Assembly (NCBI GenBank): GCA_030649335.1
Contig: JAUSLL010000058.1
Location: forward strand, 62,001-126,000
Reading direction: 5' to 3'
DNA length: 64,000 bases
Source: Parvibaculum sp.
GTDB lineage: Bacteria; Pseudomonadota; Alphaproteobacteria; Parvibaculales; Parvibaculaceae
Shown: in pieces, positions 28,873-39,850 of the stretch
Position numbering within the stretch: the first letter of the stretch is position 1
Layout: each line of letters opens with the position of its first letter
Position numbers and translations under genes: made by a program
The notes under the pieces: generated by a model
Seen by the model: only the letters and a program-made list of their open reading frames with translations
Told to the model about the DNA's origin: nothing
The model's database searches: none

Positions 28873-29577
28873 TCAATAAGGTGCCCAGCCCGGCACCGGC
28901 GAAACGCTGAAAAGCCAGAGATGGCCGTAAAAGAAGCCCGCAAAAGCAGTAAGACCGAGAAGGATTCGCCACCAGCCAAGTTCGCCGATGGCGAGCCTGT
29001 TGCGTCCGGCGATAATGGCCGCAAAAGGCAGGTTCGAGGTTTGGGCAGCAAAGCCGGTCCAGCGGTCTCCGAGCGTTCGTTTCTTCTTTTCATCGAGCGA
29101 TAGCGTGCCCAGTGCGGCGAGCAGCAGGTATGTCCCGAAGAATATCACCGAGGCGCGGTCCCCGTTGAGGGCGAGGTGCAAACCGGCCCAAAGGATCGCC
29201 GACCAGAGGAACGGATGGCGTGTGATCCTGAGCATGCCTTTGACTGTGTCGGGCTTGTCGAGCAAAGCTTCGGCACCCACCGCCGTCGGGTTCGGCGTCG
29301 TGAGCCCGATGAGGGCAAAGAGAAAAGCGACGAGCATGACGACGGGCGCGAGATGTGCGAGCCATTCCGGTGCCACCCAATAGAGCCGGTTGGGGAGCCC
29401 GTCGGTTGCGTTATAGGCCATGCAGAGCCAGGTGATGCCGCCGATGGAGGCAAGCGAGAAAAGCACGAGATAGACCCGCTCGCCGGTCACCCCGACAATG
29501 CGCCCGCGAAACGACGTACCTGAGACCAGCAAATGGAGGGCGAGAAAGAAAATGGCTGCAGCGGCGAGATTGAGCAT
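28873..29577 (-). CDS. NnrU family membrane protein
   Basis: This 234-residue protein has six or seven hydrophobic segments and the NnrU pattern: LHLLVSGTSFRGRIVGVTGERVYLVLFSLASIGGITWLC at the start and GMLRITRHPFLWSAILWAGLHLALNGDRASVIFFG in the middle. NnrU was described from nitrite/nitric-oxide reduction loci, but members occur widely without denitrification genes; no denitrification gene is nearby. The related plant protein Z-ISO is an isomerase using haem, so a haem role is possible. It is divergent from the sulfatase gene. Confidence 0.87.
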   Translation of the reverse strand: MLNLAAAAIFFLALHLLVSGTSFRGRIVGVTGERVYLVLFSLASIGGITWLCMAYNATDGLPNRLYWVAPEWLAHLAPVVMLVAFLFALIGLTTPNPTAVGAEALLDKPDTVKGMLRITRHPFLWSAILWAGLHLALNGDRASVIFFGTYLLLAALGTLSLDEKKKRTLGDRWTGFAAQTSNLPFAAIIAGRNRLAIGELGWWRILLGLTAFAGFFYGHLWLFSVSPVPGWAPY

Positions 29578-29605
29578 GGGTTCCTCCGACCGGATCGATG
29601 AAGAA

Positions 29606-29620
29606 TATAACGCTGTTATA
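29606..29620. promoter_or_regulatory. Perfect palindrome upstream of the NnrU gene
   Basis: TATAACGCTGTTATA is a perfect inverted repeat (six-base arms, three-base centre) located 29 bases before the NnrU start and inside the 175-base divergent spacer with the sulfatase gene. Its form and position suit a dimeric repressor or activator site. No regulator gene is adjacent. Confidence 0.4.
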
Positions 29621-29716
29621 AGCTAGGAGCGGACCCCGTTCTTCGCAAGGGGCAAAAGCGGGTCGTCCGATCCACTGCTTTCCTTTTGACGCACATCAAA
29701 GCTTAGGCCAGCGTGA

Positions 29717-31345
<1,629 letters not shown>

Positions 31346-31347
31346 AT

Positions 31348-32037
31348 TTAAGCCTGAATATCGACGCCGCCGGATTTCGGAGCGCCCTCTTCGGCTTTGG
31401 CAACGCCGACGCGGGCGGCCCGCAGCAGGCGGTCACCGATCATGTAACCGGCTTCCACCACATGAACGACCGTGCCCGCAGGCTGGCCGCTGTTGGGGAC
31501 TTCAAACATCGCCTCATGCAGATGCGCGTCGAAGCGGTCGCCCGCCAAAGGTGTGATTTCCTTGATGCCGTGGCGCTCGAAAGCCGCAAGCAACTGGCGT
31601 TCGGTAGCTTCAACGCCGTCGATCAGCGATTGCACGGTTTCGGGCGAGGCGGCGCGGTCTTCGGGCTTCAGCGCGGCGATGGCGCGGCGCAGATTGTCCG
31701 ACACGATCACCATGTCGCCGGCAAATTTTTGGGCGCCGTAACGCTGCGCATCTTCCCTGTCGCGGATGGCGCGGCGACGGGTGTTTTCCGCTTCCGACAT
31801 GGCGCGGAGCACTTTGTCTTTGAGCTCAGCATTTTCCTGCTGCAAAGCGACGAGCACGGCGAAGGGATCGGGCTCGGCTTCCGGTTCGTCGCTCTGTTCT
31901 TCCGCGCCCGCGCCGCCTGCTTTGGCGGCGGCATCGGCAGCGGCCAGAATGGCGTCAGCAGCGGCTTTCAGCGAAGCAGGGTCTTTCGCCTGCGGGGCCT
32001 CAGGATTGCCGTTGTTATTGTCTTGCTCGGTCATCAC
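31348..32037 (-). CDS. grpE: GrpE, nucleotide exchange factor for DnaK
   Basis: GrpE promotes ADP release from DnaK. The long N-terminal helix (about residues 65-115, LQQENAELKDKVLRAMSEAENTRRR) and the conserved dimer-beta domain (PLAGDRFDAHLHEAMFEVPNSG, then VVHVVEAGYMIGDRLLRAARVGVAK) are clear. The N-terminal 60 residues are acidic and Ala-rich and not conserved. The length is 229 residues. It is downstream of hrcA with a 133-base gap and converges on the sulfatase gene. Confidence 0.96.
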   Translation of the reverse strand: MMTEQDNNNGNPEAPQAKDPASLKAAADAILAAADAAAKAGGAGAEEQSDEPEAEPDPFAVLVALQQENAELKDKVLRAMSEAENTRRRAIRDREDAQRYGAQKFAGDMVIVSDNLRRAIAALKPEDRAASPETVQSLIDGVEATERQLLAAFERHGIKEITPLAGDRFDAHLHEAMFEVPNSGQPAGTVVHVVEAGYMIGDRLLRAARVGVAKAEEGAPKSGGVDIQA

Positions 32038-32170
32038 ATCAAATCCGTCAGATTTTACGTCATCATATCAAAGGCATGCCCATAAAGCAGACGGCGTGCC
32101 TAGCCCCGATTTGGGGCAGGAACGCTGCAAAGTCAACCAAGCAGCGCAGGCCCGATGGACGCAGGGCAGT

Positions 32171-33241
32171 TCAATTGATGAGGCGGCCAACCAGTTTAGC
32201 CGTGTAATCGACCATCGGAATGATACGCGCATAATTGAGCCGCGTCGGCCCGATGACGCCGAGCACGCCCACCACCTGCTGGCGGCTGTCCATATAGGGC
32301 GAAATAACAAGCGACGAGCCGGACATGGAAAAAAGCTTGTTCTCCGAACCAATGAAAATCCGCACACCGTCGGCGCTTTCGGCAAGTCCCAAAAGCTGCA
32401 CGAGGTCGCGTTTATTTTCCAGATCATCAAACAGAAGCCTGACGCGCTCAAGGTCCGCCATCGCGTGGACATCTTCCAAAAGCCGCGAGCGGCCGCGGAC
32501 AATCAACGATTTGCCGAGCGGGTCATCGCGCTCAAGGGCGGTCGCGGGCTTCGCGCCCGACCATGTGGCAAGGCCCGATGAAATGACTTTGGAGGTCAGT
32601 TCGTTCAGCTCGACCTTCTGGAACTCCATCTCGCGGGCGAGAATGGTTTTGGCTTCCTCAAAGGTTTTGCCGCGCAGGCGCTGGTTGAGATAATTGGTGG
32701 CTTCGGTCAGCGCCGAAGGCGTGAGGCCCACCGGCACTTCGATGACGCGGTTTTCAACCTCGCCGCCCTCGGTGACGATGACGACCAGCGCGCGGCCGGG
32801 GTCCATGGCGACGAATTCGATGTGTTTGAGGGCTGCATCAAACTTCGGCGCGACGACGAAACCGGCGGCCTGGCTGAGGCCCGACATCATTTTGGAGGCC
32901 TCGTCGAGCACATCCTCGACGCTCTTGTGGGAGCCCGCGATCTGGCGTTCGATCTGGCCGCGCTCGTCTTCCGACAAGTCGCCGATTTCCAGCAACCCAT
33001 CGACAAACATACGCAATCCGGCCTCGGTGGGCACGCGCCCGGCGCTTGTATGGGGCGAGAAAATGAGGCCCAGAGCCTCGAGATCCGACATCACATTGCG
33101 GATCGAGGCAGCCGAAAGCGACATCGGCAAATGTCGCGACAAAAAGCGCGAGCCGACCGGGTCACCGGTTTCCAGATAGGTCTCGACGACGCGGCGCAAT
33201 ATCTCGCGCGAACGCTCGTTGAGATCCTTGACGGCGACCAT
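32171..33241 (-). CDS. hrcA: HrcA, heat-inducible transcription repressor
   Basis: HrcA represses groESL and related operons by binding CIRCE repeats. The winged-helix N terminus [30 protein letters not shown] and the [34 protein letters not shown] block are diagnostic. The frame extends 24 codons upstream, but [15 protein letters not shown] at 33241 is the family start and gives 356 residues. It is divergent from rph. I searched the surrounding spacers for the CIRCE half-sites TTAGCACTC and GAGTGCTAA and saw neither, so its target operon is probably elsewhere. Confidence 0.96.
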   Translation of the reverse strand: MVAVKDLNERSREILRRVVETYLETGDPVGSRFLSRHLPMSLSAASIRNVMSDLEALGLIFSPHTSAGRVPTEAGLRMFVDGLLEIGDLSEDERGQIERQIAGSHKSVEDVLDEASKMMSGLSQAAGFVVAPKFDAALKHIEFVAMDPGRALVVIVTEGGEVENRVIEVPVGLTPSALTEATNYLNQRLRGKTFEEAKTILAREMEFQKVELNELTSKVISSGLATWSGAKPATALERDDPLGKSLIVRGRSRLLEDVHAMADLERVRLLFDDLENKRDLVQLLGLAESADGVRIFIGSENKLFSMSGSSLVISPYMDSRQQVVGVLGVIGPTRLNYARIIPMVDYTAKLVGRLIN

Positions 33242-33406
33242 ATGGCTTACGCGTCTCCTGCTTATGTCCCTGAAATCAGAAACGAATTTAGAAAGCTCCG
33301 GCGTCCGCGTCAATTCGCAGGCGCGCTACCCTTCCCTATTCTGTCGCCAAAGGCTACTAAAGCGCAGCCCTTTCAAAAGACACATCAGACATAAGCGAGG
33401 CCTTTC

Positions 33407-34123
33407 ATGCGCCCTTCCGGCCGCGAGCCCCATCAGATCCGTGCCGTCAGCATCGAGCGCGGCGTCATGAAACATGCCGAAGGCTCCTGCCTGATCAAAT
33501 TCGGTGACACCCATGTGCTTTGCACCGCAAGCCTTGAAGAGCGCGTGCCGCCCTTCCTCAAAGGCAAGGGCGCGGGCTGGGTGACGGCTGAATACGGGAT
33601 GCTGCCGCGCTCCACCCATGACCGCATGCGCCGCGAAGCCGCCCAAGGCAAGCAGTCGGGAAGAACGCAGGAAATTCAACGGCTTATCGGTCGCTCGCTG
33701 CGTTCGGTTGTGGACATGAAGCTCCTTGGCGAGCGCCAGATATCGCTCGATTGCGACGTGTTACAGGCCGACGGCGGCACACGCACAGCGTCGATCACCG
33801 GCGCCTGGATCGCGCTGCACCAGTGCATCGGCTGGATGATGGAACGCGGAATCCTCACCCAGACCCCCATCAAAGACCACGTAGCCGCCATTTCCTGCGG
33901 TATTTACAAGGGCGTGCCCGTGGCCGACCTTGATTATGACGAAGATTCCACCGCCGACACCGACGCCAATTTTGTCATGACAGGCAAAGGCGGCATCTGC
34001 GAAATTCAGGGCACGGCGGAAGCTGAACCCTTCAGCGAAGACGAGTTGATGAAACTCATGGGTCTCGCCAAAACATCCATCGCCGAACTGGTTGAACTTC
34101 AGAAGAAGGCGATTGCGGGATGA
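33407..34123 (+). CDS. rph: Ribonuclease PH
   Basis: RNase PH trims the 3' ends of tRNA precursors using phosphate. The start [39 protein letters not shown], the [22 protein letters not shown] block and the active-site region [29 protein letters not shown] are all family-specific. The length of 238 residues is normal. Its stop overlaps the rdgB start (ATGA). The rph-rdgB-hemW order is widespread in Proteobacteria. Confidence 0.97.
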   Translation: MRPSGREPHQIRAVSIERGVMKHAEGSCLIKFGDTHVLCTASLEERVPPFLKGKGAGWVTAEYGMLPRSTHDRMRREAAQGKQSGRTQEIQRLIGRSLRSVVDMKLLGERQISLDCDVLQADGGTRTASITGAWIALHQCIGWMMERGILTQTPIKDHVAAISCGIYKGVPVADLDYDEDSTADTDANFVMTGKGGICEIQGTAEAEPFSEDELMKLMGLAKTSIAELVELQKKAIAG

Positions 34124-34725
34124 GCCGGAAATTCGAGGATAAACAGCTTGTCATCGCTTCCCATAATCAAGGGAAGGTCTCGGAATTTCGCGAGCTTTTC
34201 AAGTCGTTTCCTGTCGAGTTAACGAGTGTTTCCGAGTTAAACCATGTCGAGCCTGACGAGACCGGCGACACGTTCCAAGCCAATGCCGAATTGAAGGCAT
34301 TGGCGGCGGCGACCCGATCCGGTATCCCCGCTTTGGCCGACGACAGCGGGCTCTGCGTCGAAGCGCTGAACGGCCAACCGGGGATATATTCCGCGCGTTG
34401 GGCGGGTCCGCAAAAGGACTTCGACTTCGCCATGGAGAAGGTCCGTCTCGGCCTCGTCGAGGAAGGCACGCTCAATACGCGGGCCTATTTTATCGCCGGT
34501 TTGGCGCTGGCCTGGCCCGACGGTCATGTCGAATATTTCGAAGGCCGCGTTGACGGCGATCTCGTCTGGCCACCGCGCGGGCTGAAGGGCTTCGGCTATG
34601 ACCCGATGTTTATCCCCGACGGCCACGAGATCACTTTCGGCGAAATGGAACCTGACGCCAAACACGCCATGTCGCACCGCGCCCATGCCTTCAAGCAATT
34701 GATTGATGCCTGTTTCAAGGGCTGA
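34120..34725 (+). CDS. rdgB: dITP/XTP pyrophosphatase
   Basis: RdgB removes deaminated purine triphosphates from the nucleotide pool. The [14 protein letters not shown] start, [14 protein letters not shown], the catalytic [24 protein letters not shown] segment and the FGYDPMFIP loop are all conserved. Length 201 residues. It is coupled to rph by ATGA and its 3' end overlaps the hemW start region by 20 bases. Confidence 0.96.
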   Translation: MSRKFEDKQLVIASHNQGKVSEFRELFKSFPVELTSVSELNHVEPDETGDTFQANAELKALAAATRSGIPALADDSGLCVEALNGQPGIYSARWAGPQKDFDFAMEKVRLGLVEEGTLNTRAYFIAGLALAWPDGHVEYFEGRVDGDLVWPPRGLKGFGYDPMFIPDGHEITFGEMEPDAKHAMSHRAHAFKQLIDACFKG

Positions 34726-35890
34726 ACCCCTTCCCACCTTGCCCGCCCCCACCGAAGGCGGTTTCGGCATTTATGTGCATTGGCCCTTCTGCCTGTCCAA
34801 ATGCCCCTACTGCGATTTCAACAGCCACGTCGTCGCCAATGTCGATCAGACGCAATGGGCCGTGGCCCTCGTCCGTGAACTGACCTATATGCGGGACATC
34901 ACAGGCCCCCGCCGCGTTTCATCCATTTTCTTCGGTGGCGGCACGCCCTCGCTGATGGAGGTTTCAACCGTCGAGGCCGTCATCGGCGCGATCCAGCGCC
35001 TCTGGCATGTGGATAATGACGTCGAGATTTCGCTCGAAGCCAACCCGACAAGCGTTGAAGCCACACGCTTTTATGGCTACCGCGCGGCAGGTGTGAACCG
35101 CTTGTCACTAGGCGTGCAATCGCTCGACGATAAGGAGTTGAAATTCCTCGGGCGTCTGCACACAGCCGAAGAAGCCCTGAAAGCCATCGGCCTCGCGCGC
35201 GATATTTTTCCGCGCCTCTCCTTTGATCTGATCTATGCGCGACCGGGGCAGACGCGCGAGGCATGGGCGCGTGAACTTAAACTCGCGCTTGCCCATGCGG
35301 TCGATCACCTCTCGCTCTATCAGCTGACCATCGAGGACGGCACGGCTTTCGCCAAGCTCTACGAGAAGGGCAGCTTCAAACTCCCCGACGAAGATGCCGC
35401 CGTGGACCTTTACAAGCTGACGGGCGAGATCTGCGGCACCCATGGATTATCCGCCTACGAAGTATCCAATTACGCCAAGCCCGAACAGGAATGCCGCCAT
35501 AATCTTGTGTACTGGCGCTACGGCGATTATGTCGGCGTCGGCCCCGGCGCACATGGACGCCTCACGACAGACAAAGGCCGCATCGCCACCGCCGCACTGA
35601 AAGCACCCGGCGCATGGCTGGCGTCGGTTGAAGCGAAAGATCATGGGCTTGAAACGCGCGAATTCGTCAGCGCGACAGAGCAGGGCGATGAAATGATGCT
35701 GATGGGCTTGCGTCTTTCCGAAGGCGTCTCGCTGTCACGCTTTGAACGCTTCGCAGGCGCACCCATTGAAGCGACGCGCCTCAGCGGCCTGATCGGGCAG
35801 GGGCTTTTGACCCGCGACGGTGACATGATTACGGCCACCGCCGACGGGCGTCTGGTGCTCAATGGTGTGTTGGGGCGGCTTCTTGCTTGA
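34706..35890 (+). CDS. hemW: HemW, radical-SAM haem chaperone
   Basis: The radical-SAM cluster motif C29-x3-C33-x2-C36 is in WPFCLSKCPYCDF. HemW-type proteins were long annotated as coproporphyrinogen III oxidases but lack the extra N-terminal residues of HemN and act as haem chaperones. The GGGTPSLM motif and the HLSLYQLTIEDGTAF segment fit HemW. The C-terminal HemN domain is present; total 394 residues. ATG 34706 was preferred to TTG 34703. It overlaps rdgB by 20 bases. Confidence 0.94.
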   Translation: MPVSRAEPLPTLPAPTEGGFGIYVHWPFCLSKCPYCDFNSHVVANVDQTQWAVALVRELTYMRDITGPRRVSSIFFGGGTPSLMEVSTVEAVIGAIQRLWHVDNDVEISLEANPTSVEATRFYGYRAAGVNRLSLGVQSLDDKELKFLGRLHTAEEALKAIGLARDIFPRLSFDLIYARPGQTREAWARELKLALAHAVDHLSLYQLTIEDGTAFAKLYEKGSFKLPDEDAAVDLYKLTGEICGTHGLSAYEVSNYAKPEQECRHNLVYWRYGDYVGVGPGAHGRLTTDKGRIATAALKAPGAWLASVEAKDHGLETREFVSATEQGDEMMLMGLRLSEGVSLSRFERFAGAPIEATRLSGLIGQGLLTRDGDMITATADGRLVLNGVLGRLLA

Positions 35891-35901
35891 AGCTCGTCGC
35901 C

Positions 35902-36243
35902 TCAGGGCTTCTTCACCCATTTGCCTTCGACGTCCTGCACAATCTGACCGGACGGCGTGCGGGCGATGAGTTTGGCGGCGGCGAGTTTTTCGACATCGGC
36001 GAGTTTCGCACCTTCGGTTTGCGCGGCGACGCTCTCGTAGGCGGCGCGGCGGCGTGCGTTGATGTCATTGACCAGTGTTTCGACGTCGCGCGACGGGTTT
36101 GTCGTGACAAGGCCGATATAACCGTTCTGCTGTTCACCGACGAGCCCTTGGGTCTTGGCGCTGTCGAGATCCATTGCGAAGGCAGCGGAGCTGAGGCCGA
36201 GCATGAAGGTGAGGGCGACGAGAATTGTTTTGAACGCGTTCAT
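35902..36243 (-). CDS. ydbL: YdbL family (DUF1318) periplasmic protein
   Basis: The 113-residue product has a signal peptide (cleavage likely after SSAAFA near residue 23) and a mature part with DLDSAKTQGLVGEQQNGYIGL and VNDINARRRAAYESVAAQ, the signature of DUF1318/YdbL. In E. coli ydbL is the third gene of the ydbH-ynbE-ydbL operon. The same order is kept here on the minus strand (ydbH first, ydbL last). Its biochemical role is not established; experiments in E. coli connect the operon to lipid transport between the membranes. Confidence 0.87.
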   Translation of the reverse strand: MNAFKTILVALTFMLGLSSAAFAMDLDSAKTQGLVGEQQNGYIGLVTTNPSRDVETLVNDINARRRAAYESVAAQTEGAKLADVEKLAAAKLIARTPSGQIVQDVEGKWVKKP

Positions 36244-36255
36244 GATGGGAGTTCC

Positions 36256-36477
36256 TCAGAAAAGTTCGGGGTTCTGGGCAAGCACGTCTTCAAGCTCGCG
36301 ATCAACTTTGACCCGCACCTGCTGGTCGATCTTGATATTGAGATTGATTTCGATGGGCTTGTCAGGCGCCTGAATTTTGACCGTCGGGTTGCAGGCGGCA
36401 AGCGCCAGCATCAGGCCGATACCGCCCGCCGTAACACATGTGCGGCTGCCTGGCCGTCTGAATGGAATATGCTTCAT
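36256..36477 (-). CDS. ynbE: YnbE-like small lipoprotein
   Basis: This 73-residue product has a lipobox ALAAC (Cys29) and the mature sequence NPTVKIQAPDKPIEINLNIKI, which matches YnbE. In E. coli YnbE is an outer-membrane lipoprotein reported to extend the YdbH beta structure to the outer membrane. The gene overlaps the ydbH stop (ATGA) and precedes ydbL by 12 bases, so all three are one operon. The N-terminal region before the hydrophobic run is longer than usual; Met23 near the hydrophobic stretch is an alternative. Confidence 0.85.
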   Translation of the reverse strand: MKHIPFRRPGSRTCVTAGGIGLMLALAACNPTVKIQAPDKPIEINLNIKIDQQVRVKVDRELEDVLAQNPELF

Positions 36478-38135
36478 TCGGGTCTCGCCTCTTTTTCTTT
36501 GCCGACCCCGCTCCGGATCAATTCCAGAGGCCTCAGGCCGACCGTACCACGTCGGACAATGTCCACAAGGGAACCCTCAAGATTGACGTTGAGGTTGATC
36601 GGATACCCGTCATAGAGCGACGGATTGGCGCCGCGCAATCCGATCTGAAACTGGAGGTTCCCGTTTATGTTGCCGTCGAGCGCGCCCGACAGTTCCGTAT
36701 AGTGAAAATTCTTGAGCGCCTTGGACAGAAGCTGCGTCTGTTCTGTATTGGCGGCGGCGTCAGCGGCCTCATTTGTGTAGATGATGACGCCGCTGCCGCT
36801 GGCAGAGAGTGCGCCATGTGTGATGATCGGATCGCCGTCCACGATCTTCAGCGGAATTTGCCCGCTCAATTTGCCGGTGCCGCTCAGGCCCGGCACATCA
36901 AGCAGCAGAAGCAATTCCGCGACATCGACATCATCGACCTTCAGATTGAAACTATTGGCCGCACCCTTGGGGGTAGTCAGCGTCAGGCGCCCGCCGGTGA
37001 AAGGCCAGACGGCTTCGACAAGCTGCGCCGACATGGCGGGTCCGACTTCAAATTTCACGACACCTTTTTCGAGCGGCACGGCGGTCTCGACATGCGCGAC
37101 GGTGAGCGTCTGCACGCCGCTTGTGCGCGGCGGCAACAGGCTTGAAAGTTTTATCGTGCCGGCAACGCCCGCCACCACCGTCGGACCGGCATTGAAGCTG
37201 ATGTCTGAAAGGACGACCTTGCCGGAACTGACAAGCTTGCTGTTGGAAAATGAAAAATCGGCCTGATAGGAAACCTTGCCGCGCAAGTCGGTCACATATC
37301 CTTTGAGCGCACGCGACAGATCTTTCGGTTCAAGCGTGCCGGGCACGAAACTGATTTGGCCGCTGGCTTTGGCAGAGGCACTGGCCTTGTCGATATCATA
37401 GAGGCCGGTGATTTTTGTGAGGGCAATGCCGGTGCCGCGTGCCGGTGCGGTCCGCCCGTCGGCTTCAAAACTGAGATGCTTGCCGTCAAGTTGCAAGCGG
37501 GCCGCCAGCACGACAGGCTCGAAGAGCGCGGGCGAGGCGGTGTCATTGAGGCGGAGCGCGGGCAGGGCGACGACAATCGGTGCGGTTGCACCGGCCTGCG
37601 ACACTTCGAGATCACCGGCGGCATCAAACGTGCCTTGCGTGGTGGTGAGGCGGATCGCGGCATCAAGGACATGAATGTCCGGCAGAGCGGCGGCGGTACC
37701 CGCATTTGTGCCGCCCTGTTGCAGCAGAGAGTCTGCCGCACCAAGCGACAAGCCGTTATCGTCGAGACGGGCGTGGACGCGCAGGCCTTCGACGTCGATC
37801 GACTGAACGCGGCCCGACAGCAATTCGCCGAAATTATAGATGACGCTGATCCGGCGCGCCGCAAGATCGGGGTGTTGCGTTTCTTTGTTTGCGTCCGATG
37901 CGATGGCGAGGTCGAGCACTTCAATGCTTTTGAAGCCGAGTGCTGAAATGCGGAAGGAAGCATTTGATATGCCGCGTGAGGTAAGCGCGTCGGCGACAAT
38001 GCGTTCAGCAAGGCCGAGACGCGATTGCCAGAGAACAACGAGCGCAACGGAAATCACGACAACGAGGGCCGCCGTTCCGATCAGCAATCGCCGCGCAAAG
38101 CGGCCCCGCCCGTTTTTTATTTCGGCATCTTCCAC
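36474..38135 (-). CDS. ydbH: YdbH-like AsmA-family intermembrane lipid-transport protein
   Basis: The 553-residue product has one N-terminal membrane anchor (about residues 16-38) and a long region of alternating beta strands (DLDKA..., LTLTTPKGAANSFNLKVDDVDVAELLLLLDVPGLSGTGKLSGQIPLKI), typical of the YdbH/Dicarb-transp group in the AsmA/TamB-like family. These proteins form a grooved bridge across the periplasm that carries phospholipids. The E. coli protein is longer (about 880 residues), so this one may be a shorter bridge; the motif GLSGTGxLxGxIPLxI and the adjoining ynbE and ydbL support the assignment. Confidence 0.83.
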   Translation of the reverse strand: MEDAEIKNGRGRFARRLLIGTAALVVVISVALVVLWQSRLGLAERIVADALTSRGISNASFRISALGFKSIEVLDLAIASDANKETQHPDLAARRISVIYNFGELLSGRVQSIDVEGLRVHARLDDNGLSLGAADSLLQQGGTNAGTAAALPDIHVLDAAIRLTTTQGTFDAAGDLEVSQAGATAPIVVALPALRLNDTASPALFEPVVLAARLQLDGKHLSFEADGRTAPARGTGIALTKITGLYDIDKASASAKASGQISFVPGTLEPKDLSRALKGYVTDLRGKVSYQADFSFSNSKLVSSGKVVLSDISFNAGPTVVAGVAGTIKLSSLLPPRTSGVQTLTVAHVETAVPLEKGVVKFEVGPAMSAQLVEAVWPFTGGRLTLTTPKGAANSFNLKVDDVDVAELLLLLDVPGLSGTGKLSGQIPLKIVDGDPIITHGALSASGSGVIIYTNEAADAAANTEQTQLLSKALKNFHYTELSGALDGNINGNLQFQIGLRGANPSLYDGYPINLNVNLEGSLVDIVRRGTVGLRPLELIRSGVGKEKEARPE

Positions 38136-38262
38136 GAAGCTTTACCAGATATCGTCCAAGGGTGATGGTCGAACCGGTGTTTTTCCGGATCGGCGCCGCT
38201 GTTGAAATGCAGGCGACCCGTCATCCTCGTCTTCATTGGTGGAGAGAATAAGGCAGACGGCC

Positions 38263-39672
38263 TCAGAAGACAGACGGCACACCGAAGCTGACGGGTGCGG
38301 GGTCAACGATGATGGGGCCGGTGGGCCGCATTTCGAGAACCGCGAGACCGCGCTCGGTGCGACCGTCCGGCAGGAAGCGGAAGATGCCATCGACACCGGC
38401 AAAGCCGTCGGGATGGGTGAGCGTTTCCGCTGTGAAGCGGGCTTCCGCCGGATGGGCCGACAGGGCTACCGCAAGGCTCACGCCATCATAAGCAAGACTT
38501 GCGATGCGCGGCGGGGTCGCGTGATAGGCCTGCGCATAGCGCATGACGAATTGCTCATGCGCTTCGGGCGGCGGCGCTGTGTACCAGCCGCCTTCGAGCG
38601 CGGGTTCATTGATCAGCGAGCGGTCGTCCCACAGGCCCGTGCCGAGGAACTTCACCTTGCGCGGGTCAACATCATAATAGGGAAGCAGCGGCGCCAGCGC
38701 GCGCAGCCTTGTGCCGCCTTCGGGCAGGAAAATCGCCTGATAGGGAAGAGCGCCCACCGCATCGACATTTTCGAGCGCCTTGAGACCTTCCGTGTCACCG
38801 GCTGTTTTCATGGCCGCACGTTCCGAAGCCGCCGCGCTGTGGCGCCTGCCGTAATGGGCGACACGCTGCACCGGCGCATTCATCGCTTCGGTGGATGTTG
38901 TCGGATAGCTCACCATGTCTGTGACTTTGGTGCCGTGGTCTTTGACCGATTTGGCAAAGGCGGTCGCAACACGATTGCCATAGTCATCCTGCGGCGTCAG
39001 CGCGGCAAATGTCGTCATGCCGTTCAGCACGGCGAAATCGACGATGCGCGCGACATCCTCGTCAGGCGGGAAGGACAGGAGATAGACACCGTTGCCCGCG
39101 ACTTTGACATCGGAAGAGAAAGCGACGACAGGCACATTGGAGGCACGCGCGACGGGCGCGACGGCGGAGACCTCTTCGGCAAAGAGCGGCCCCAGAATGA
39201 GATCAGCCCCTTGCGAGATGGCTTCGACGGCCGCCTGACGCGCGGCAGGCGCGCTGCCGGTCGCCTTGGGCATCAGCATGATGTCGGTATTGCCGAATTC
39301 AAACAGCGCCAGCTGCGCGGCATTGTAAAGCGCGCCGGATAATTCGCGGATGTCGCCGCGCGGTGAATTGAAGGGCAGCAGGATCGCCACGCGGATCAGG
39401 TTGCGTCCGGCAAATTGCGAGGGCGTGTAATAATTGGCCGGGTCGCGCGTGATGTTGTTGCTGGGAGCAGGGCGGGGCTGCGCGACGGCGGGCGGGGCCT
39501 GCACGACGGGGCTCGGTGCGGGCGCGGGCTTGTTGCCGAAGCCGAGCGAGCCGCAAGCGGCCAGAAGCGGCAGGGCGAGACCCAAAAGACAGGCGCGCAG
39601 AAATGGGGAAGAAAGAAGCTGACCGCGGGGCCGCTCATGTCTTGGGGAGGCGTTCACGATCAAGCCACTCAT
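38263..39672 (-). CDS. lpoA: LpoA-like penicillin-binding-protein activator lipoprotein
   Basis: A lipobox LLAAC (Cys40) is followed by a Pro/Ala-rich linker (to about residue 85) and a periplasmic-binding-protein-like domain starting NLIRVAILLPFNSPRGDIRE. The motifs DLILGPLFAEEVSAVAPVA and NVPVVAFSSD are typical of COG3107/LpoA C-terminal domains. In Gammaproteobacteria LpoA activates PBP1A. The N-terminal TPR domain of E. coli LpoA is absent, as is usual in Alphaproteobacteria. The divergent rsmI-yraN-BON lipoprotein genes repeat the E. coli yraL-yraM-yraN-yraP neighbourhood, which supports the assignment. Confidence 0.85.
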   Translation of the reverse strand: MSGLIVNASPRHERPRGQLLSSPFLRACLLGLALPLLAACGSLGFGNKPAPAPSPVVQAPPAVAQPRPAPSNNITRDPANYYTPSQFAGRNLIRVAILLPFNSPRGDIRELSGALYNAAQLALFEFGNTDIMLMPKATGSAPAARQAAVEAISQGADLILGPLFAEEVSAVAPVARASNVPVVAFSSDVKVAGNGVYLLSFPPDEDVARIVDFAVLNGMTTFAALTPQDDYGNRVATAFAKSVKDHGTKVTDMVSYPTTSTEAMNAPVQRVAHYGRRHSAAASERAAMKTAGDTEGLKALENVDAVGALPYQAIFLPEGGTRLRALAPLLPYYDVDPRKVKFLGTGLWDDRSLINEPALEGGWYTAPPPEAHEQFVMRYAQAYHATPPRIASLAYDGVSLAVALSAHPAEARFTAETLTHPDGFAGVDGIFRFLPDGRTERGLAVLEMRPTGPIIVDPAPVSFGVPSVF

Positions 39673-39850
39673 CTTTATTGAACCAACAGGGAAGCCGAAC
39701 CGGCCCGCGCCAGCCTAAAGGCAGGGACCCCGCAAGTAAATGTCGGCAATGGTTGCCAAATCCCGGTCTTGTCAAGTTGGGGTGAACTTGCCAAACAGGG
39801 CGGCGCGGGCGCAAGGTCGTGGACGCGAAGCCGGAGAAGTCCTGATCCCC

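Noticed and set aside
32038-33406. CIRCE operator near hrcA or grpE
   Set aside because: Neither TTAGCACTC nor GAGTGCTAA half-sites were seen in the spacers.
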